A stretch of DNA of 64,000 nucleotides from JBEIGE01 sp040382055 (GCA_040382055.1 JBEIGE010000002.1:1-64000), one strand, 5' to 3'. Positions 25,484 to 34,283 are shown, numbered from the stretch's first letter. The notes: generated from the sequence alone by a model not told the origin. A program made the numbers and translations.

Positions 25484-26380
25484 TCAGACTGCGCCCAACG
25501 GCTGGCCGACCGGGTTGCTCAGGGTGCCGATGCCCTCGACTTCAATTTCAATGACATCGCCCTGCTTCATCCACACCGGGGGCTTTCGCGCATAACCAAC
25601 CCCAGCGGGCGTACCCATCACCACCACATCACCGGGCTCAAGGGTCATGCACTGTGACAACAGGGAGACGGTCAGAGCCACTGGAAAAATCATGTCATCG
25701 GTATTGGCACTTTGCATGACCTTCCCGTTCAGACGTGACTCAATATGCAAGCCCTTGCAACCTGCGGGTAATGCATCGGCTGTGACCAGGAATGGGCCGA
25801 AGCCACCGGTTGCATCGAAGTTCTTCCCGATGGTCCATTGCGTGGTGAACTTCTGGTAATCGCGGTAGCTGCCGTCGTTGAAGCAGGCATAGGCAAACAC
25901 CGAGGCGAGCGCCTGCGCTTCGTCCATATGGCGCGTGGCCGTTCCGATCACCACGGCCAGTTCGGCTTCAAAGTCCAGAGCCGTCGATATTGAGGACAAC
26001 TCTATGGGGGCATCATGCGCCACCAGGGATGCCGCCGTACGCAAGAAAAAGGCCGGGTAGTCGGCTACCTTGTTGCCGCCTTCGGCAGCGTGGTCATAGT
26101 AGTTAAGCCCCAGACAAATGATTTTGCGCGGATTGGGAACGCAGGGCAACAGCGTAACGTCTTTTAACGGTGTGGCTTGCTGGCCAGCGGCGCGCGCCTG
26201 AATGTCAGCAAGCATTCCTTTGTCAGCTGATGCCAAGGCAAAAAAATCATTGATGCTGGCCGGTGCTTGGGGCAGGCACTGCGCCATGTCAACCACGCCG
26301 GTGTCGGTCAGGACACCGTAGTGATGAACAGGTACTGCACCCTGGGGTGATTTTTTTACTTGGTAACTGATGATTTTCAT
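25484..26380 (-). CDS. Fumarylacetoacetate hydrolase family protein
   Basis: The product has 298 residues. Its C-terminal FAH domain (about 85-290) shows the metal-binding acidic residues in LDFEAELAVVIG and the segment NDGSYRDYQ. The catalytic region also has KNFDATGGFGPFLV and VVMGTPAGVGYARKPP. Family members hydrolyse C-C bonds of 2-oxo acids (fumarylpyruvate, acylpyruvates, 2-hydroxyhepta-2,4-dienedioate) or decarboxylate oxaloacetate-like compounds. Within this aromatic-catabolic island a ring-fission product hydrolase is likely, but the substrate is not fixed. It lies 74 bases downstream of a Bug receptor on the same strand. Confidence 0.88.
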   Translation of the reverse strand: MKIISYQVKKSPQGAVPVHHYGVLTDTGVVDMAQCLPQAPASINDFFALASADKGMLADIQARAAGQQATPLKDVTLLPCVPNPRKIICLGLNYYDHAAEGGNKVADYPAFFLRTAASLVAHDAPIELSSISTALDFEAELAVVIGTATRHMDEAQALASVFAYACFNDGSYRDYQKFTTQWTIGKNFDATGGFGPFLVTADALPAGCKGLHIESRLNGKVMQSANTDDMIFPVALTVSLLSQCMTLEPGDVVVMGTPAGVGYARKPPVWMKQGDVIEIEVEGIGTLSNPVGQPLGAV

Positions 26381-26454
26381 AAGGCTGTTTGTCGGACTGA
26401 AAAATAAAATGGCTATGGGCAATAAGCTCTGCGGGTGAGAGCGATACCCTGGAT

Positions 26455-27426
26455 TTAGTCCACTTTGGCGCCGGTCTGCTGAACCACCTTGCCCCACTTG
26501 GTAACTTCGCTGGCAATGTAGGCGCTCAGCTCGGGCCGGTCCATGCGGGTGACTTCAAGTGACAAGGCACCAAAACCCTCGTTCAAGGTTTTGTACAACA
26601 GCACCTTGTTGATTTCGGAGTTGAGTTTGTCCAGCACATCCGCAGGTGTTCCCGCAGGCGCAAACAAAGCAAACCAGGTATTGGCCTCAAAACCCTTGTA
26701 GCCCAGCTCTTCCACCGTGGGCACGTCAGGCATGGCTGCGCTGCGCTTGCGGCTGGTCACCGCAATGGCGCGTACTTTACCGGCCTTGGCCAGTTGCACC
26801 ACCGGCGGCATGGAGGTCGAACCAATCGGCACCTGCCCGCTGACCACCGCATTGGCAGCCGCCGCTGGCTGGAAGGGCACATGCTGTACATCGATCTGTA
26901 ACAGGTTACGGAACAGCAGCTCTGCACCCAGGTGGGTCGTGGTGCCATTGCCGCTGGAGGCGTAGCTCATTTTTTCTTTCTTGGCCAAGGCCACCAACTC
27001 TTTGAGATTGTTGGCTTTGACGTCTGGATGCACATACAAAATGTTCGGCGAGACACCGGCCATGGCTACGGCAGCCAGGTCTTTATTGGGGTCGTATCCG
27101 GCCTTGCTAAAGAGAGAGGGATTGACCGAGTAGGCCACGCTGTGCATCAGCAATGTGTAGCCATCAGCCGGTGCTTTGGCAACGGCCACGGTGGCAATGT
27201 TGCCTCCGGCACCCGGTCGGTTTTCCACCACCACAGTCTGGCCGAGGGCGATTGACAAACTGTTGCCGATCGTGCGCGCCACGATGTCCGTGGAACTTCC
27301 GGGCGCAAAGGCAACAACGATCCGGATGGGTTTGTCAGGGAAAGCAGCCTGCGCCGCCCCTGTGAGTATGGCCAGAACGACGGTGGCTGTGGTCAGGCAA
27401 GCTGATGCAATTTTTCGATACAACAT
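26455..27426 (-). CDS. TctC/Bug family periplasmic binding protein
   Basis: The product has 323 residues, with a signal peptide cleaved near residue 28 (LAILTGAAQA). Bug motifs are FPDKPIRIVVAFAPGSSTD, VENRPGAGGNIATVAVAK and HVPFQPAAAANAVVSGQVP. The ATG at 27426 has AGGAG at a suitable distance. It heads the operon with the FAH hydrolase, so its ligand may be the substrate or intermediate handled by that hydrolase. The AT-rich region upstream carries two TCGATAAA repeats. Confidence 0.9.
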   Translation of the reverse strand: MLYRKIASACLTTATVVLAILTGAAQAAFPDKPIRIVVAFAPGSSTDIVARTIGNSLSIALGQTVVVENRPGAGGNIATVAVAKAPADGYTLLMHSVAYSVNPSLFSKAGYDPNKDLAAVAMAGVSPNILYVHPDVKANNLKELVALAKKEKMSYASSGNGTTTHLGAELLFRNLLQIDVQHVPFQPAAAANAVVSGQVPIGSTSMPPVVQLAKAGKVRAIAVTSRKRSAAMPDVPTVEELGYKGFEANTWFALFAPAGTPADVLDKLNSEINKVLLYKTLNEGFGALSLEVTRMDRPELSAYIASEVTKWGKVVQQTGAKVD

Positions 27427-27461
27427 GGTGTCTCCTGATGAAACAAAGATCAAAATATAAA

Positions 27462-27498
27462 TCGATAAATTTAGATAAAGTAGATCATAGTCGATAAA
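27462..27498. promoter_or_regulatory. AT-rich region with repeated TCGATAAA, candidate operator
   Basis: Two direct copies of TCGATAAA (27462-27469 and 27491-27498) flank TAGATAAAGTAGATCATAG in a markedly AT-rich stretch between the Bug gene and the Gfo/Idh gene. Spacing of about 29 bases would place both on the same face of the helix. Regulator identity is unknown; the GntR protein nearby is a candidate. Confidence 0.3.
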
Positions 27499-27541
27499 AA
27501 TCTGACGCTGCTTAGGTTAACGATGAGGCATGGGTCTTTGA

Positions 27542-28549
27542 CTACCCCTGAACCTTGACGATCTGGCCGCTGGCCGCCGACTTGAACACCGCTTCGAGCG
27601 CTGAGATATTGGCGATCATCTGCGACTGCGGCACCGGGTATGGCGCACCACCGGTAGCAGCCTCGGCAAAAGCCTCAAGATTAGCCAACACGGAAGAAAC
27701 CGGCGGGTACGACGCGCTGAAGGACCGCCCGCCGTTGACTCCACGGATGCACTGGGTCAATGTCCAGCCTTCTGAGGACTCCGGATGCGCCTTGTCACGA
27801 ACCTCCACCCAGCCCTTGCTGCCATAGATTGCAAAACGGCCTTCAAAAGGCGTTGCAAGAATGGCGCTGATCAATGCGTGGCCTCCCGCTTTAAAGTTGA
27901 CCAAAATAGCCAAGGTATCGCCATTGACCAGTGGGCTGCCCAGTTGCTTTACGCTGGCCAGTACCTGATCGGCCTCGCCAAACACACCAACTGACAAATC
28001 CAGCAGATGTATGCCGGTGGCGGTCATGGGGCCGGCAGGGGCTTCTTTGCCGGACAAGCGCCAGTTGTCTGAAGCAAGGGTAAGAAATTTGTCCTGGCTG
28101 AAGTTGGCTTCAACCTGTAAGGGGGTGCCCAGCACACCAGACTTGAGCAGTCGCATGGCGTCAATGATGGGCGGCTCAAAACGACGCTCATGACCTACGG
28201 CCAGGGTCACGCCATGCTGGTTGACGGCTGCCGTGGCGCGCAGGACTTCTTCGCGCGACATGCACAGCGGTTTCTCGCAGAACACCTGCTTGCCGGCCTG
28301 GGCACAGGCGATGATTTGTTCACAATGCTGGGTATGCGGCGTGCACAGAATCACGCCCTGCACGTTCGGGTCGGCCAGCACTTTCTCCAGGCTGTCCTCG
28401 AAGGCAATGCCATGGGACTCGGCAAACGCCCGCCCTGCCTCAGCGTTCATGTCGACCGCTTTGACCAGATTGAGTTTGGTGTTTCCCTTGAGCTGGGGCA
28501 GGATGATGCGGCCCCACCAACCCAGGCCAATGATTGCAACGTTCAACAT
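27542..28549 (-). CDS. Gfo/Idh/MocA family NAD(P)-dependent oxidoreductase
   Basis: The product has 335 residues. The N-terminal Rossmann fold starts IIGLGWWGRIILPQ, and the family catalytic lysine motif appears as VFCEKPLCMS near residue 95. The C-terminal beta-sheet substrate domain has GPMTATGIHLLDLSVGVFG with the conserved histidine. These enzymes oxidise or reduce sugars, inositols or related polyols, and some act on aromatic diols. The start is 91 bases from the divergent CE4 hydrolase, so the two may share control. Its substrate and its role in the island are unknown. Confidence 0.88.
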   Translation of the reverse strand: MLNVAIIGLGWWGRIILPQLKGNTKLNLVKAVDMNAEAGRAFAESHGIAFEDSLEKVLADPNVQGVILCTPHTQHCEQIIACAQAGKQVFCEKPLCMSREEVLRATAAVNQHGVTLAVGHERRFEPPIIDAMRLLKSGVLGTPLQVEANFSQDKFLTLASDNWRLSGKEAPAGPMTATGIHLLDLSVGVFGEADQVLASVKQLGSPLVNGDTLAILVNFKAGGHALISAILATPFEGRFAIYGSKGWVEVRDKAHPESSEGWTLTQCIRGVNGGRSFSASYPPVSSVLANLEAFAEAATGGAPYPVPQSQMIANISALEAVFKSAASGQIVKVQG

Positions 28550-28640
28550 GAGGTGTCTCTTTCTTTAGGTTATTCAGAGCAATGATGATAATTGCGGACT
28601 CAACCTTGCCTTCAAAATCACAACATCACATCCAAAATCC

Positions 28641-29504
28641 ATGCAAATCCTTCAGCCCACAATTACCCGACTTCACGATGATTTCCGCTGGCCCGGCGGC
28701 AAACGTATAGCCGTGATCTTCAACATCGCCTACGAATCCTGGTCAGACGGACAGGCTCCGGGCATCGGCCCCATGGGCAATGTACTCAAGCCCGGTTTTT
28801 TTGACACCAACGCGCACTCCTGGGGCAGTTTTGGCATGGTTCGCGGCATTCACCGCCTGCTCGACATCGCCGAACGGCATCAGGTCAAAACCAGTGTCAT
28901 GGTCAACGGGGTGATCTGCGAAAGAGACCCGGCCAGTGTCAAGCGCATTGCCGATCTGGGCCATGAAATCGTCAACCATTCCTGGGGCATGGATGTGATT
29001 CCGGTGTACTTTGACGAAGCTGGTGAACTGGCCAATCTGAAGCGAAATCACGAGCTGCTGGCGAAAACCGCCGGGGTAACACCCAGCGGCTGGATCAGCC
29101 CGCGCGGCACCGGCAGCCCGATCAGTTCACAACTTCTGGCGCAGGCCGGCTACACCCACCATGGCGACGTGAATGACGACGACCGACCCTATGTGATGGA
29201 CTTCGGGGGCCAGCGGATTGTGGGCATTCCACTGACCATGGATATCAACGACCTGCCCACCTGCATCCGGTACGGCCAAGGTCCGCGCCATATGCTGGAC
29301 ACCTTCAATGACACGTTTGCCGCGATGCGTGAACGTGAAACAGCGCCTTTGATGCTTGATGTCACCGCCCACACCCATGTGATGGGTCGCCCCTCAGGCG
29401 CCTGGGTTTACGAAGACATCATGAAAATCGTGAAAGCCACCCCGGAGGTCTGGATCTGTACCCGGGAAGAAATGGCGCGCTATGTTTTAGATAGCGTTAA
29501 ATAG
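28641..29504 (+). CDS. CE4 polysaccharide-deacetylase-fold hydrolase, PuuE/cyclic-imidase-like
   Basis: The product has 287 residues without a signal peptide, so cytoplasmic. The CE4/NodB barrel is seen with the metal histidines in GHEIVNHSW (His108, His113), GWISPRGTG and the late DVTAHTHVMGRP. Cytoplasmic members with this N terminus (RWPGGKRIAVIFNIAYESW) resemble allantoinase PuuE and bacterial cyclic imide hydrolases rather than cell-wall deacetylases. That would fit hydrolysis of a cyclic amide or imide in an N-heterocycle pathway, which is inference. It is followed by a Bug receptor 64 bases downstream. Confidence 0.82.
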   Translation: MQILQPTITRLHDDFRWPGGKRIAVIFNIAYESWSDGQAPGIGPMGNVLKPGFFDTNAHSWGSFGMVRGIHRLLDIAERHQVKTSVMVNGVICERDPASVKRIADLGHEIVNHSWGMDVIPVYFDEAGELANLKRNHELLAKTAGVTPSGWISPRGTGSPISSQLLAQAGYTHHGDVNDDDRPYVMDFGGQRIVGIPLTMDINDLPTCIRYGQGPRHMLDTFNDTFAAMRERETAPLMLDVTAHTHVMGRPSGAWVYEDIMKIVKATPEVWICTREEMARYVLDSVK

Positions 29505-29568
29505 TTGTCCATCCGGACTTAAACTCTGTTTTCCGTACGCTTTTCTCACTCCTCTTTAAAACTTTCCC

Positions 29569-30537
29569 ATGAACCACCGACGTATCGCTCTTGTCTCCCT
29601 GTTGGCTGCGCTCGCACTGCCTCAGGCTGTCCTTGCCCAGACTGCCTGGCCCAATAAACCAGTACGCTTTGTGGTGGCCTTTGCACCGGCCGGTCCAGCC
29701 GACATCATTGCCCGCCTGTTAGGGCAAAAATTAAACGAGGTCATAGGCCAGAGCGTGGTGGTGGAAAACCGGCCCGGTGCGGGCGGCAGTGTGGCCTCCA
29801 ATCTGGTGGCCAAGGCCGAGCCGGACGGCTACACCCTGCTGATCAACACCAGTTCCTATGCCGTCAACCCGGCCATGTCGCGCTCACAAACCTTTGATGC
29901 TGAAAAAGACCTGGTGCTCGCGACGCTGGTCGCCTCCAGCCCGAACCTTATCGTCGGTGCACCCAACTTGAAAGCACGCACACTCAAGGAAGTGATTGCC
30001 GAAGCCCAGACCGGAAAGTACAACTACGGCACGGCAGGGGCCGGCACCACACCGCAGCTCAGCGCCGAGTATCTGTTCAAGATTCTGGCCAAGGTGGATG
30101 TCACGCATGTGCCCTTCCAGGGTGCAGGTCCGGCGCTCAACGCCGCCATGGGCGGGCAGATTGAACTGGCGAGTGTGGCATTGCCTGCGGCTGTAGAACT
30201 GGTCAAGGGCGGCAAGGTGCGCGGCCTGGCTGTGACCAGCAACCGGCGAGTGGCAGCCATTCCCGAGGTCCCCACAGTGGCTGAATCGGGCTTTCCAGGC
30301 TTCGAAGACTACACCTGGGTGGGTGTATTTGCACCTGCAAAAACACCTGACGCCATCATCCAGCGCGTTAACCGGGAGGTCGCACTCATTCAGCGTAGCC
30401 CTGATTTTCAGGCACGACTGGCTGCTGCTGGTTTTGAAGTCATGGGTGGCAGCACCCGGGAAGCGCAAGAATTTTTGAGAACCGAGTTAAGCAAGTGGGC
30501 CAAAGTGGTCAAAGAGACCGGTGCGCGGGCAGATTAA
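29569..30537 (+). CDS. TctC/Bug family periplasmic binding protein
   Basis: The product has 322 residues, with a signal peptide ending near ALPQAVLAQ. The Bug signature is intact: WPNKPVRFVVAFAPAGPAD, VENRPGAGGSVASNLVAKA and HVPFQGAGPALNAAMGGQI. Paired with the CE4 hydrolase on the plus strand, probably as a two-gene operon, so it may bind the cyclic substrate of that enzyme. No TctAB partner is nearby. Confidence 0.9.
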   Translation: MNHRRIALVSLLAALALPQAVLAQTAWPNKPVRFVVAFAPAGPADIIARLLGQKLNEVIGQSVVVENRPGAGGSVASNLVAKAEPDGYTLLINTSSYAVNPAMSRSQTFDAEKDLVLATLVASSPNLIVGAPNLKARTLKEVIAEAQTGKYNYGTAGAGTTPQLSAEYLFKILAKVDVTHVPFQGAGPALNAAMGGQIELASVALPAAVELVKGGKVRGLAVTSNRRVAAIPEVPTVAESGFPGFEDYTWVGVFAPAKTPDAIIQRVNREVALIQRSPDFQARLAAAGFEVMGGSTREAQEFLRTELSKWAKVVKETGARAD

Positions 30538-30562
30538 GGCCATGCACATCGACGCTCAACCA

Positions 30563-31318
30563 TCAATGAAACCCATCCCACACCAGCTTGGTACCGGTCA
30601 GAAACATCCCAACGTAGATCATCTGGTAAAAGAGTTTTGGCTGAATATGACGGGCAATTCGCACGCCTATCCAGACGCCAAACGGGGCGATGGGCAACAA
30701 CACCAGTGAGGTGAGCATATTGCGCATGTCCAGCAGCCCCAGCCAGGCGTAGGGCACCCATTTGGCGAGATTCATGAAGAAGAAAAAGAAAGACATGGTC
30801 GCCGCAAAAATCACCGGTTTGAGGCGCATGGGGATCACATAAGCGCTGATGGGAGGGCTGCCGGCATGGGCCACAAAACTGGTAAAACCAGAGGCTGCGG
30901 TCAGGATAGCGCCAACCCAGCGCGGCGGGGCCACGCTGTCTGCCTTGGGTGGGAAGAGCAGGCGCTGCGCGAGAAACACAAGGGTACACACGCCAACAAT
31001 GCTGGCCACAATGTGGGCATCGAGCGCCTTGAACAGCAGTGCGCCGATCAGGGTTCCCAGCAGACCAAAGGGGATCAGAAAAGCCAGCAGTTTTTTATCG
31101 TAATCATGGCGGAACGCTCTCATGGACAACAGGTCCATGAACAACAACACAGGCATCAGCACGGCAGCAGCCTGTGGAACCGAAATGGCCAATGCCATCA
31201 TGGGCACAGCCAATGATCCAAAACCTATGCCAAACCCGCTTTTGCTGATGCCAAGCAACAGCACAGCAGGAATGGCGACCGCGTAGAAAAATGGATCGGT
31301 GATGAGCGGAAAGCTCAA
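30563..31318 (-). CDS. TauE/SafE family membrane exporter
   Basis: The product has 251 residues with about eight hydrophobic helices in two repeats. The typical family segments are VAIPAVLLLGISKSGFGIGFG near the N terminus and SGFTSFVAHAGSPPISAYV in the second repeat. The family exports sulfite, sulfonates or other organic anions. It is the last of a minus-strand run after the RutE-like reductase (21-base gap). Transport of a pathway acid is possible but not shown. Confidence 0.87.
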   Translation of the reverse strand: MSFPLITDPFFYAVAIPAVLLLGISKSGFGIGFGSLAVPMMALAISVPQAAAVLMPVLLFMDLLSMRAFRHDYDKKLLAFLIPFGLLGTLIGALLFKALDAHIVASIVGVCTLVFLAQRLLFPPKADSVAPPRWVGAILTAASGFTSFVAHAGSPPISAYVIPMRLKPVIFAATMSFFFFFMNLAKWVPYAWLGLLDMRNMLTSLVLLPIAPFGVWIGVRIARHIQPKLFYQMIYVGMFLTGTKLVWDGFH

Positions 31319-31339
31319 AACTCGGGGTGCCGGTCGGGT

Positions 31340-31924
31340 TTAGAGAACCGAGCAGGCCTGCTCAAAGCTCAAGCGGTTATTGCGGTTGAAGCTCTTGCTG
31401 CTGTCGATGTAACCCAGATTGATCAGAAAGTTGGCAGCGAAGCGGCCGTCAGGAAAGAACTCTGCATTGACTTTGGCAAGGTCCACGCCACTCATGGGGC
31501 CACAGTCCAGACCTACCGCGCGTGCGGCAATCATGAAGTAGGCTCCACCCAAGGTACCGTTGCGGGTTGCGGTTGCCTGCGCCATGGGTACATTGCCCTC
31601 AAACATTTCCTTGGCGCCGGCAACATGCCAAATAGTGGGCATGTGCTCAAAAAACTTGCTGTCGGTCGCAACAATGACGGTGACGGGCGCAGACTTGGTT
31701 TTCTCCACATTACCGGGGCTCAGGGCTGGCATCAGTCGTTCTTTGGCTTGCGGGGTGGTAATAAATACATAGCGGGTCGGCTGTGTGTTCATCGATGTCG
31801 CACCCATCTTGGCAATGTCGTAGACCTCTTGCAACAGCGACACAGGAACCGGTTTGTCGAGAAAACCATTGGCCGTGCGGGCATTAAAAAACAGTTGATC
31901 CAAGGAGGCTTGCGCGATTTTCAT
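31340..31924 (-). CDS. Nitroreductase-family protein, RutE (malonic semialdehyde reductase)-like
   Basis: The product has 194 residues. The flavin-binding fold is recognisable by LFFNARTANGFLDKPV near the N terminus, GATSMNTQPTRYVFI and GGAYFMIAARAVGLDCGPMSG. This matches RutE/HadB, FMN enzymes that reduce malonic semialdehyde in the pyrimidine-degradation Rut pathway. No other rut genes are here, so its substrate in this island may be another aldehyde or enone. It precedes the TauE gene and follows a Bug receptor on the same strand. Confidence 0.85.
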   Translation of the reverse strand: MKIAQASLDQLFFNARTANGFLDKPVPVSLLQEVYDIAKMGATSMNTQPTRYVFITTPQAKERLMPALSPGNVEKTKSAPVTVIVATDSKFFEHMPTIWHVAGAKEMFEGNVPMAQATATRNGTLGGAYFMIAARAVGLDCGPMSGVDLAKVNAEFFPDGRFAANFLINLGYIDSSKSFNRNNRLSFEQACSVL

Positions 31925-31971
31925 GGGGTCTTTCTAGAACAAAATCAAAGGGCGGATTATGCTTGAATGCT

Positions 31972-32952
31972 TTATTCAGCCTTGATCTCCGCGTCGCGGA
32001 TGAGTTTGGTCCAACGCTGAACATCTCGCTGCACCAAGGTCCGGGTCTCGGCGACAGACAAACTCATCGGTTTGCCGCCGGCCTTGCGAAAGGCCTCTAT
32101 GACATCCGGGGCAATGATGACCTTTCCCAAATCGGCACGCAGTCGATCCAGCACATCTAACGGGGTTTTGGCAGGGACGAAAAAACCGAACCAGGACTCA
32201 AGATCCAGGACTGCCACGCCTGACTCCAGAATGGTTGGCAGATCCGGATGCATGGGATTGCGTGCAGCCCCTGAAACTGCCAAGGCCTTGACGGTGGCTG
32301 CATCGACCTGAACACGGGCTGTGGGGGATAGATCAAAAAACACATCCACACGCCCACCCAGCAGATCCTGGTACGCCGCTTGCGCACCTCGATACGGCAC
32401 ATGCACCAGCTGCACACCTGCAAGGTGCCACAGGGCAGCAGCCAGCACATGCTGACCTGATCCGTTACCGGCTGAGGCGTAATTCAATTTACCGGGATTG
32501 GCCCGGGCATGGGCAATCAGTTCACGCAGGGAATTAAAAGGCAGATCCTTGCGCGCCATCAGGGTATAGCTGTAGCTCACTGCCAGACCAACAGGCTCAA
32601 AATCGCGCAGGCTGTCGTAAGGCAAATTCGGATACAGCCCCATGTTGAGCGCAATGTTGGACACTGATCCAGTCAGCAGGGTGTAGCCGTCCGGGGCGGA
32701 CTTGGCCACGGCGTCGGTACCCACCAGGGTGCCGGAACCGGGCCGGTTTTCTACCACCACACTCTGGTTGATCACTTTACCGAGACGGTCTGACAGAAGA
32801 CGCGCCACAAAATCAAAGCCGCCGCCGGGGGGCTGGGGCACGATGACCTTGATGGCACGGTTAGGAAATGCACCTTGTGCCCAACCCAGGCCAACGCTGG
32901 TGGACAGCAGGCCGCCTGCGGCCATAGCACCTATGTAGTGACGACGTTTCAT
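31972..32952 (-). CDS. TctC/Bug family periplasmic binding protein
   Basis: The product has 326 residues with a twin-arginine-like start (MKRRHYIGAMAAGGLL) and cleavage near GWAQG. The signature motifs FPNRAIKVIVPQPPGGGFD, VENRPGSGTLVGTDAVAK and HVPYRGAQAAYQDLLGGRV are present. The ATG at 32952 lies just after the stop of the NTF2-like gene, so it is translated in the same operon (NTF2, Bug, RutE, TauE). The ligand is unknown. Confidence 0.88.
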   Translation of the reverse strand: MKRRHYIGAMAAGGLLSTSVGLGWAQGAFPNRAIKVIVPQPPGGGFDFVARLLSDRLGKVINQSVVVENRPGSGTLVGTDAVAKSAPDGYTLLTGSVSNIALNMGLYPNLPYDSLRDFEPVGLAVSYSYTLMARKDLPFNSLRELIAHARANPGKLNYASAGNGSGQHVLAAALWHLAGVQLVHVPYRGAQAAYQDLLGGRVDVFFDLSPTARVQVDAATVKALAVSGAARNPMHPDLPTILESGVAVLDLESWFGFFVPAKTPLDVLDRLRADLGKVIIAPDVIEAFRKAGGKPMSLSVAETRTLVQRDVQRWTKLIRDAEIKAE

Positions 32953-32953
32953 C

Positions 32954-33571
32954 TCAGCGCTCCAGTGCGCCGCCGGCCAGATACCGAGCGCCGCGTTTGT
33001 AAAGCTCATCCACCACCGGGCCCTTGAGCATGGGCATGTCCATCTTGACGGTGTAACCTAGTCTCGTTTGAATATAGGCAAGATGCCGGTAGCCCTCGGG
33101 GAAAGTAGCCAGGGCAACGGCATCGAGTTTGAGCACGGCCGTCGAGTCGACCGGGTCAATGCGGTCTTTCTCATAAATGGGCTGGCGGTGCAGCAATTTC
33201 CATTGTCCATCGTGTCTGGTGACAAAGTCATAAAACCTTCCCGTACACACCACGTCACACAGCACGGGGCCATCGGCTCCTTCGACCATGCCACGCTGGG
33301 AAATGGTCATCTTGGTTTGCGCAATGGCACGGTCACCGGACACCTCTACAGCAGTGCCGCCCAGGAAGTGAAGGATGCTCACACCCTTGGCCCAGCCTTC
33401 TTGCGTGACCCGGATAAATTCAGCAAACGGCCCCTGAAACCAAGTGGCCATCATTTCGCCCTCGGGGTGCCAGACCGTGGCAAAACGCGTCCAGTCTCCG
33501 GCATCGCGCCACAGCACCCAACGCTCAAGCATCTGGCGGATCAATAGTTCATCATTCATGGTGTCAGTCAT
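32954..33571 (-). CDS. NTF2/SnoaL-like protein
   Basis: The product has 205 residues. The N-terminal cone-shaped NTF2 fold (about 8-135) begins LLIRQMLERWVLWRDAGDW and includes RFATVWHPEGEMM. The segment WKLLHRQPIYEKDR marks the last strand. Such folds serve as isomerases, cyclases, dehydratases or beta subunits of ring-hydroxylating dioxygenases; no alpha subunit is present here. An extra 60-residue C-terminal part has no clear match. It heads a minus-strand operon with a Bug receptor and RutE. The function is not assignable. Confidence 0.75.
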   Translation of the reverse strand: MTDTMNDELLIRQMLERWVLWRDAGDWTRFATVWHPEGEMMATWFQGPFAEFIRVTQEGWAKGVSILHFLGGTAVEVSGDRAIAQTKMTISQRGMVEGADGPVLCDVVCTGRFYDFVTRHDGQWKLLHRQPIYEKDRIDPVDSTAVLKLDAVALATFPEGYRHLAYIQTRLGYTVKMDMPMLKGPVVDELYKRGARYLAGGALER

Positions 33572-33607
33572 TCGCTTTCCTTATCTCATTGAGTCATCAG
33601 TCGCGAA

Positions 33608-33910
33608 TCACGCGGGAGGAAAACCGGCTTTTTGCGGCCACAGGTTGACAAAGGCGTGAATGGTGGTGCTGGCATACAAACCGGCCTTGGTGAAAGGTTC
33701 ATCGGCAGCCCAGGCGTGCGCAGCCTCACGCGAGGGGAAGTCAATCACCAGCAGGCTGCCCAGCATGGTCTTGCCATCATCGTGCGTCAAGGGGCCTGCA
33801 AAGGCGATTTTGTCAGCCGCAGCGGCCAGATAATCCTTGTGCTCAGGGCGTTTTTCCAGACGCATGGCGCCATGGTCGGGCTTGTCGATGAGGGTGAATG
33901 CAAAAAGCAT
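33608..33910 (-). CDS. YciI-like protein (YCII domain)
   Basis: This 100-residue alpha-beta protein has the YciI fold: LFAFTLIDKPDHGAMRLEKRP, the central IAFAGPLTHDDG and the C-terminal EPFTKAGLYASTTIH. Conserved His and Asp residues form the presumed catalytic dyad. The family includes TftG, a dehydrochlorinase in the hydroxyquinol branch of 2,4,5-T degradation. That is suggestive because a hydroxyquinol-type dioxygenase remnant lies directly next to it (33933-34094) and a maleylacetate reductase lies in the island. The link is inference only. Confidence 0.82.
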   Translation of the reverse strand: MLFAFTLIDKPDHGAMRLEKRPEHKDYLAAAADKIAFAGPLTHDDGKTMLGSLLVIDFPSREAAHAWAADEPFTKAGLYASTTIHAFVNLWPQKAGFPPA

Positions 33911-33932
33911 GGTGAACCTTTACGTGTGAAAT

Positions 33933-34094
33933 TTAAACAGGGGCAGCGCCGAGGGAAAAGTTGTATTCGAGACTGTAGCAACCATCGTTGAATTTGAGCC
34001 AATCAGCAATTAGCGTGGATCGAACACCAAACAGCACATCGGAATCGAACTAGGGGTCGTGGTCGCGAAACACATGCGTAATCGGTCGATATCC
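33933..34094 (-). pseudogene. Intradiol ring-cleavage dioxygenase, C-terminal remnant with in-frame stop
   Basis: On the minus strand a frame ending at 33933 reads GYRPITHVFRDHDP, then a TAG stop, then FDSDVLFGVRSTLIADW and ...CYSLEYNFSLGAAP. This matches the C terminus of hydroxyquinol/catechol 1,2-dioxygenases, where the DPYxDSDAVFGVKxSLI segment and the final tyrosine-rich strand are conserved. The stop replaces the aromatic residue after DP. Upstream of about 34094 the frame decays, and the rest of the enzyme, including the iron ligands, is missing. It is therefore dead. Such enzymes make maleylacetate from hydroxyquinol, the substrate of the reductase at 41079-42140. Confidence 0.65.
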
Positions 34095-34254
34095 GCTTGA
34101 GTGATGGTGCCTTGGTAGAGGTTGCGCACATCGGTTTGGTGATTTCAAGACATGAAGTGAGTTTTAAATTTTTTGGCCCCGGCATCAGATTCTGACAGGA
34201 TGTTCGTCATGAGACTCTATGCTCACACTTCTAGATATCAGGCAAAACCCTCAA

Positions 34255-34283
34255 TTGACGTTTGGTATGAAAGCAGCTAGCCT
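34255..34283 (+). promoter_or_regulatory. Candidate sigma-70 promoter for the first molybdenum hydroxylase operon
   Basis: TTGACG (34255-34260), a 17-base spacer and TAGCCT (34278-34283) resemble a sigma-70 promoter and lie 36 bases before the first codon of the 2Fe-2S subunit. The region from 34095 to 34254 shows no gene. Confidence 0.35.
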
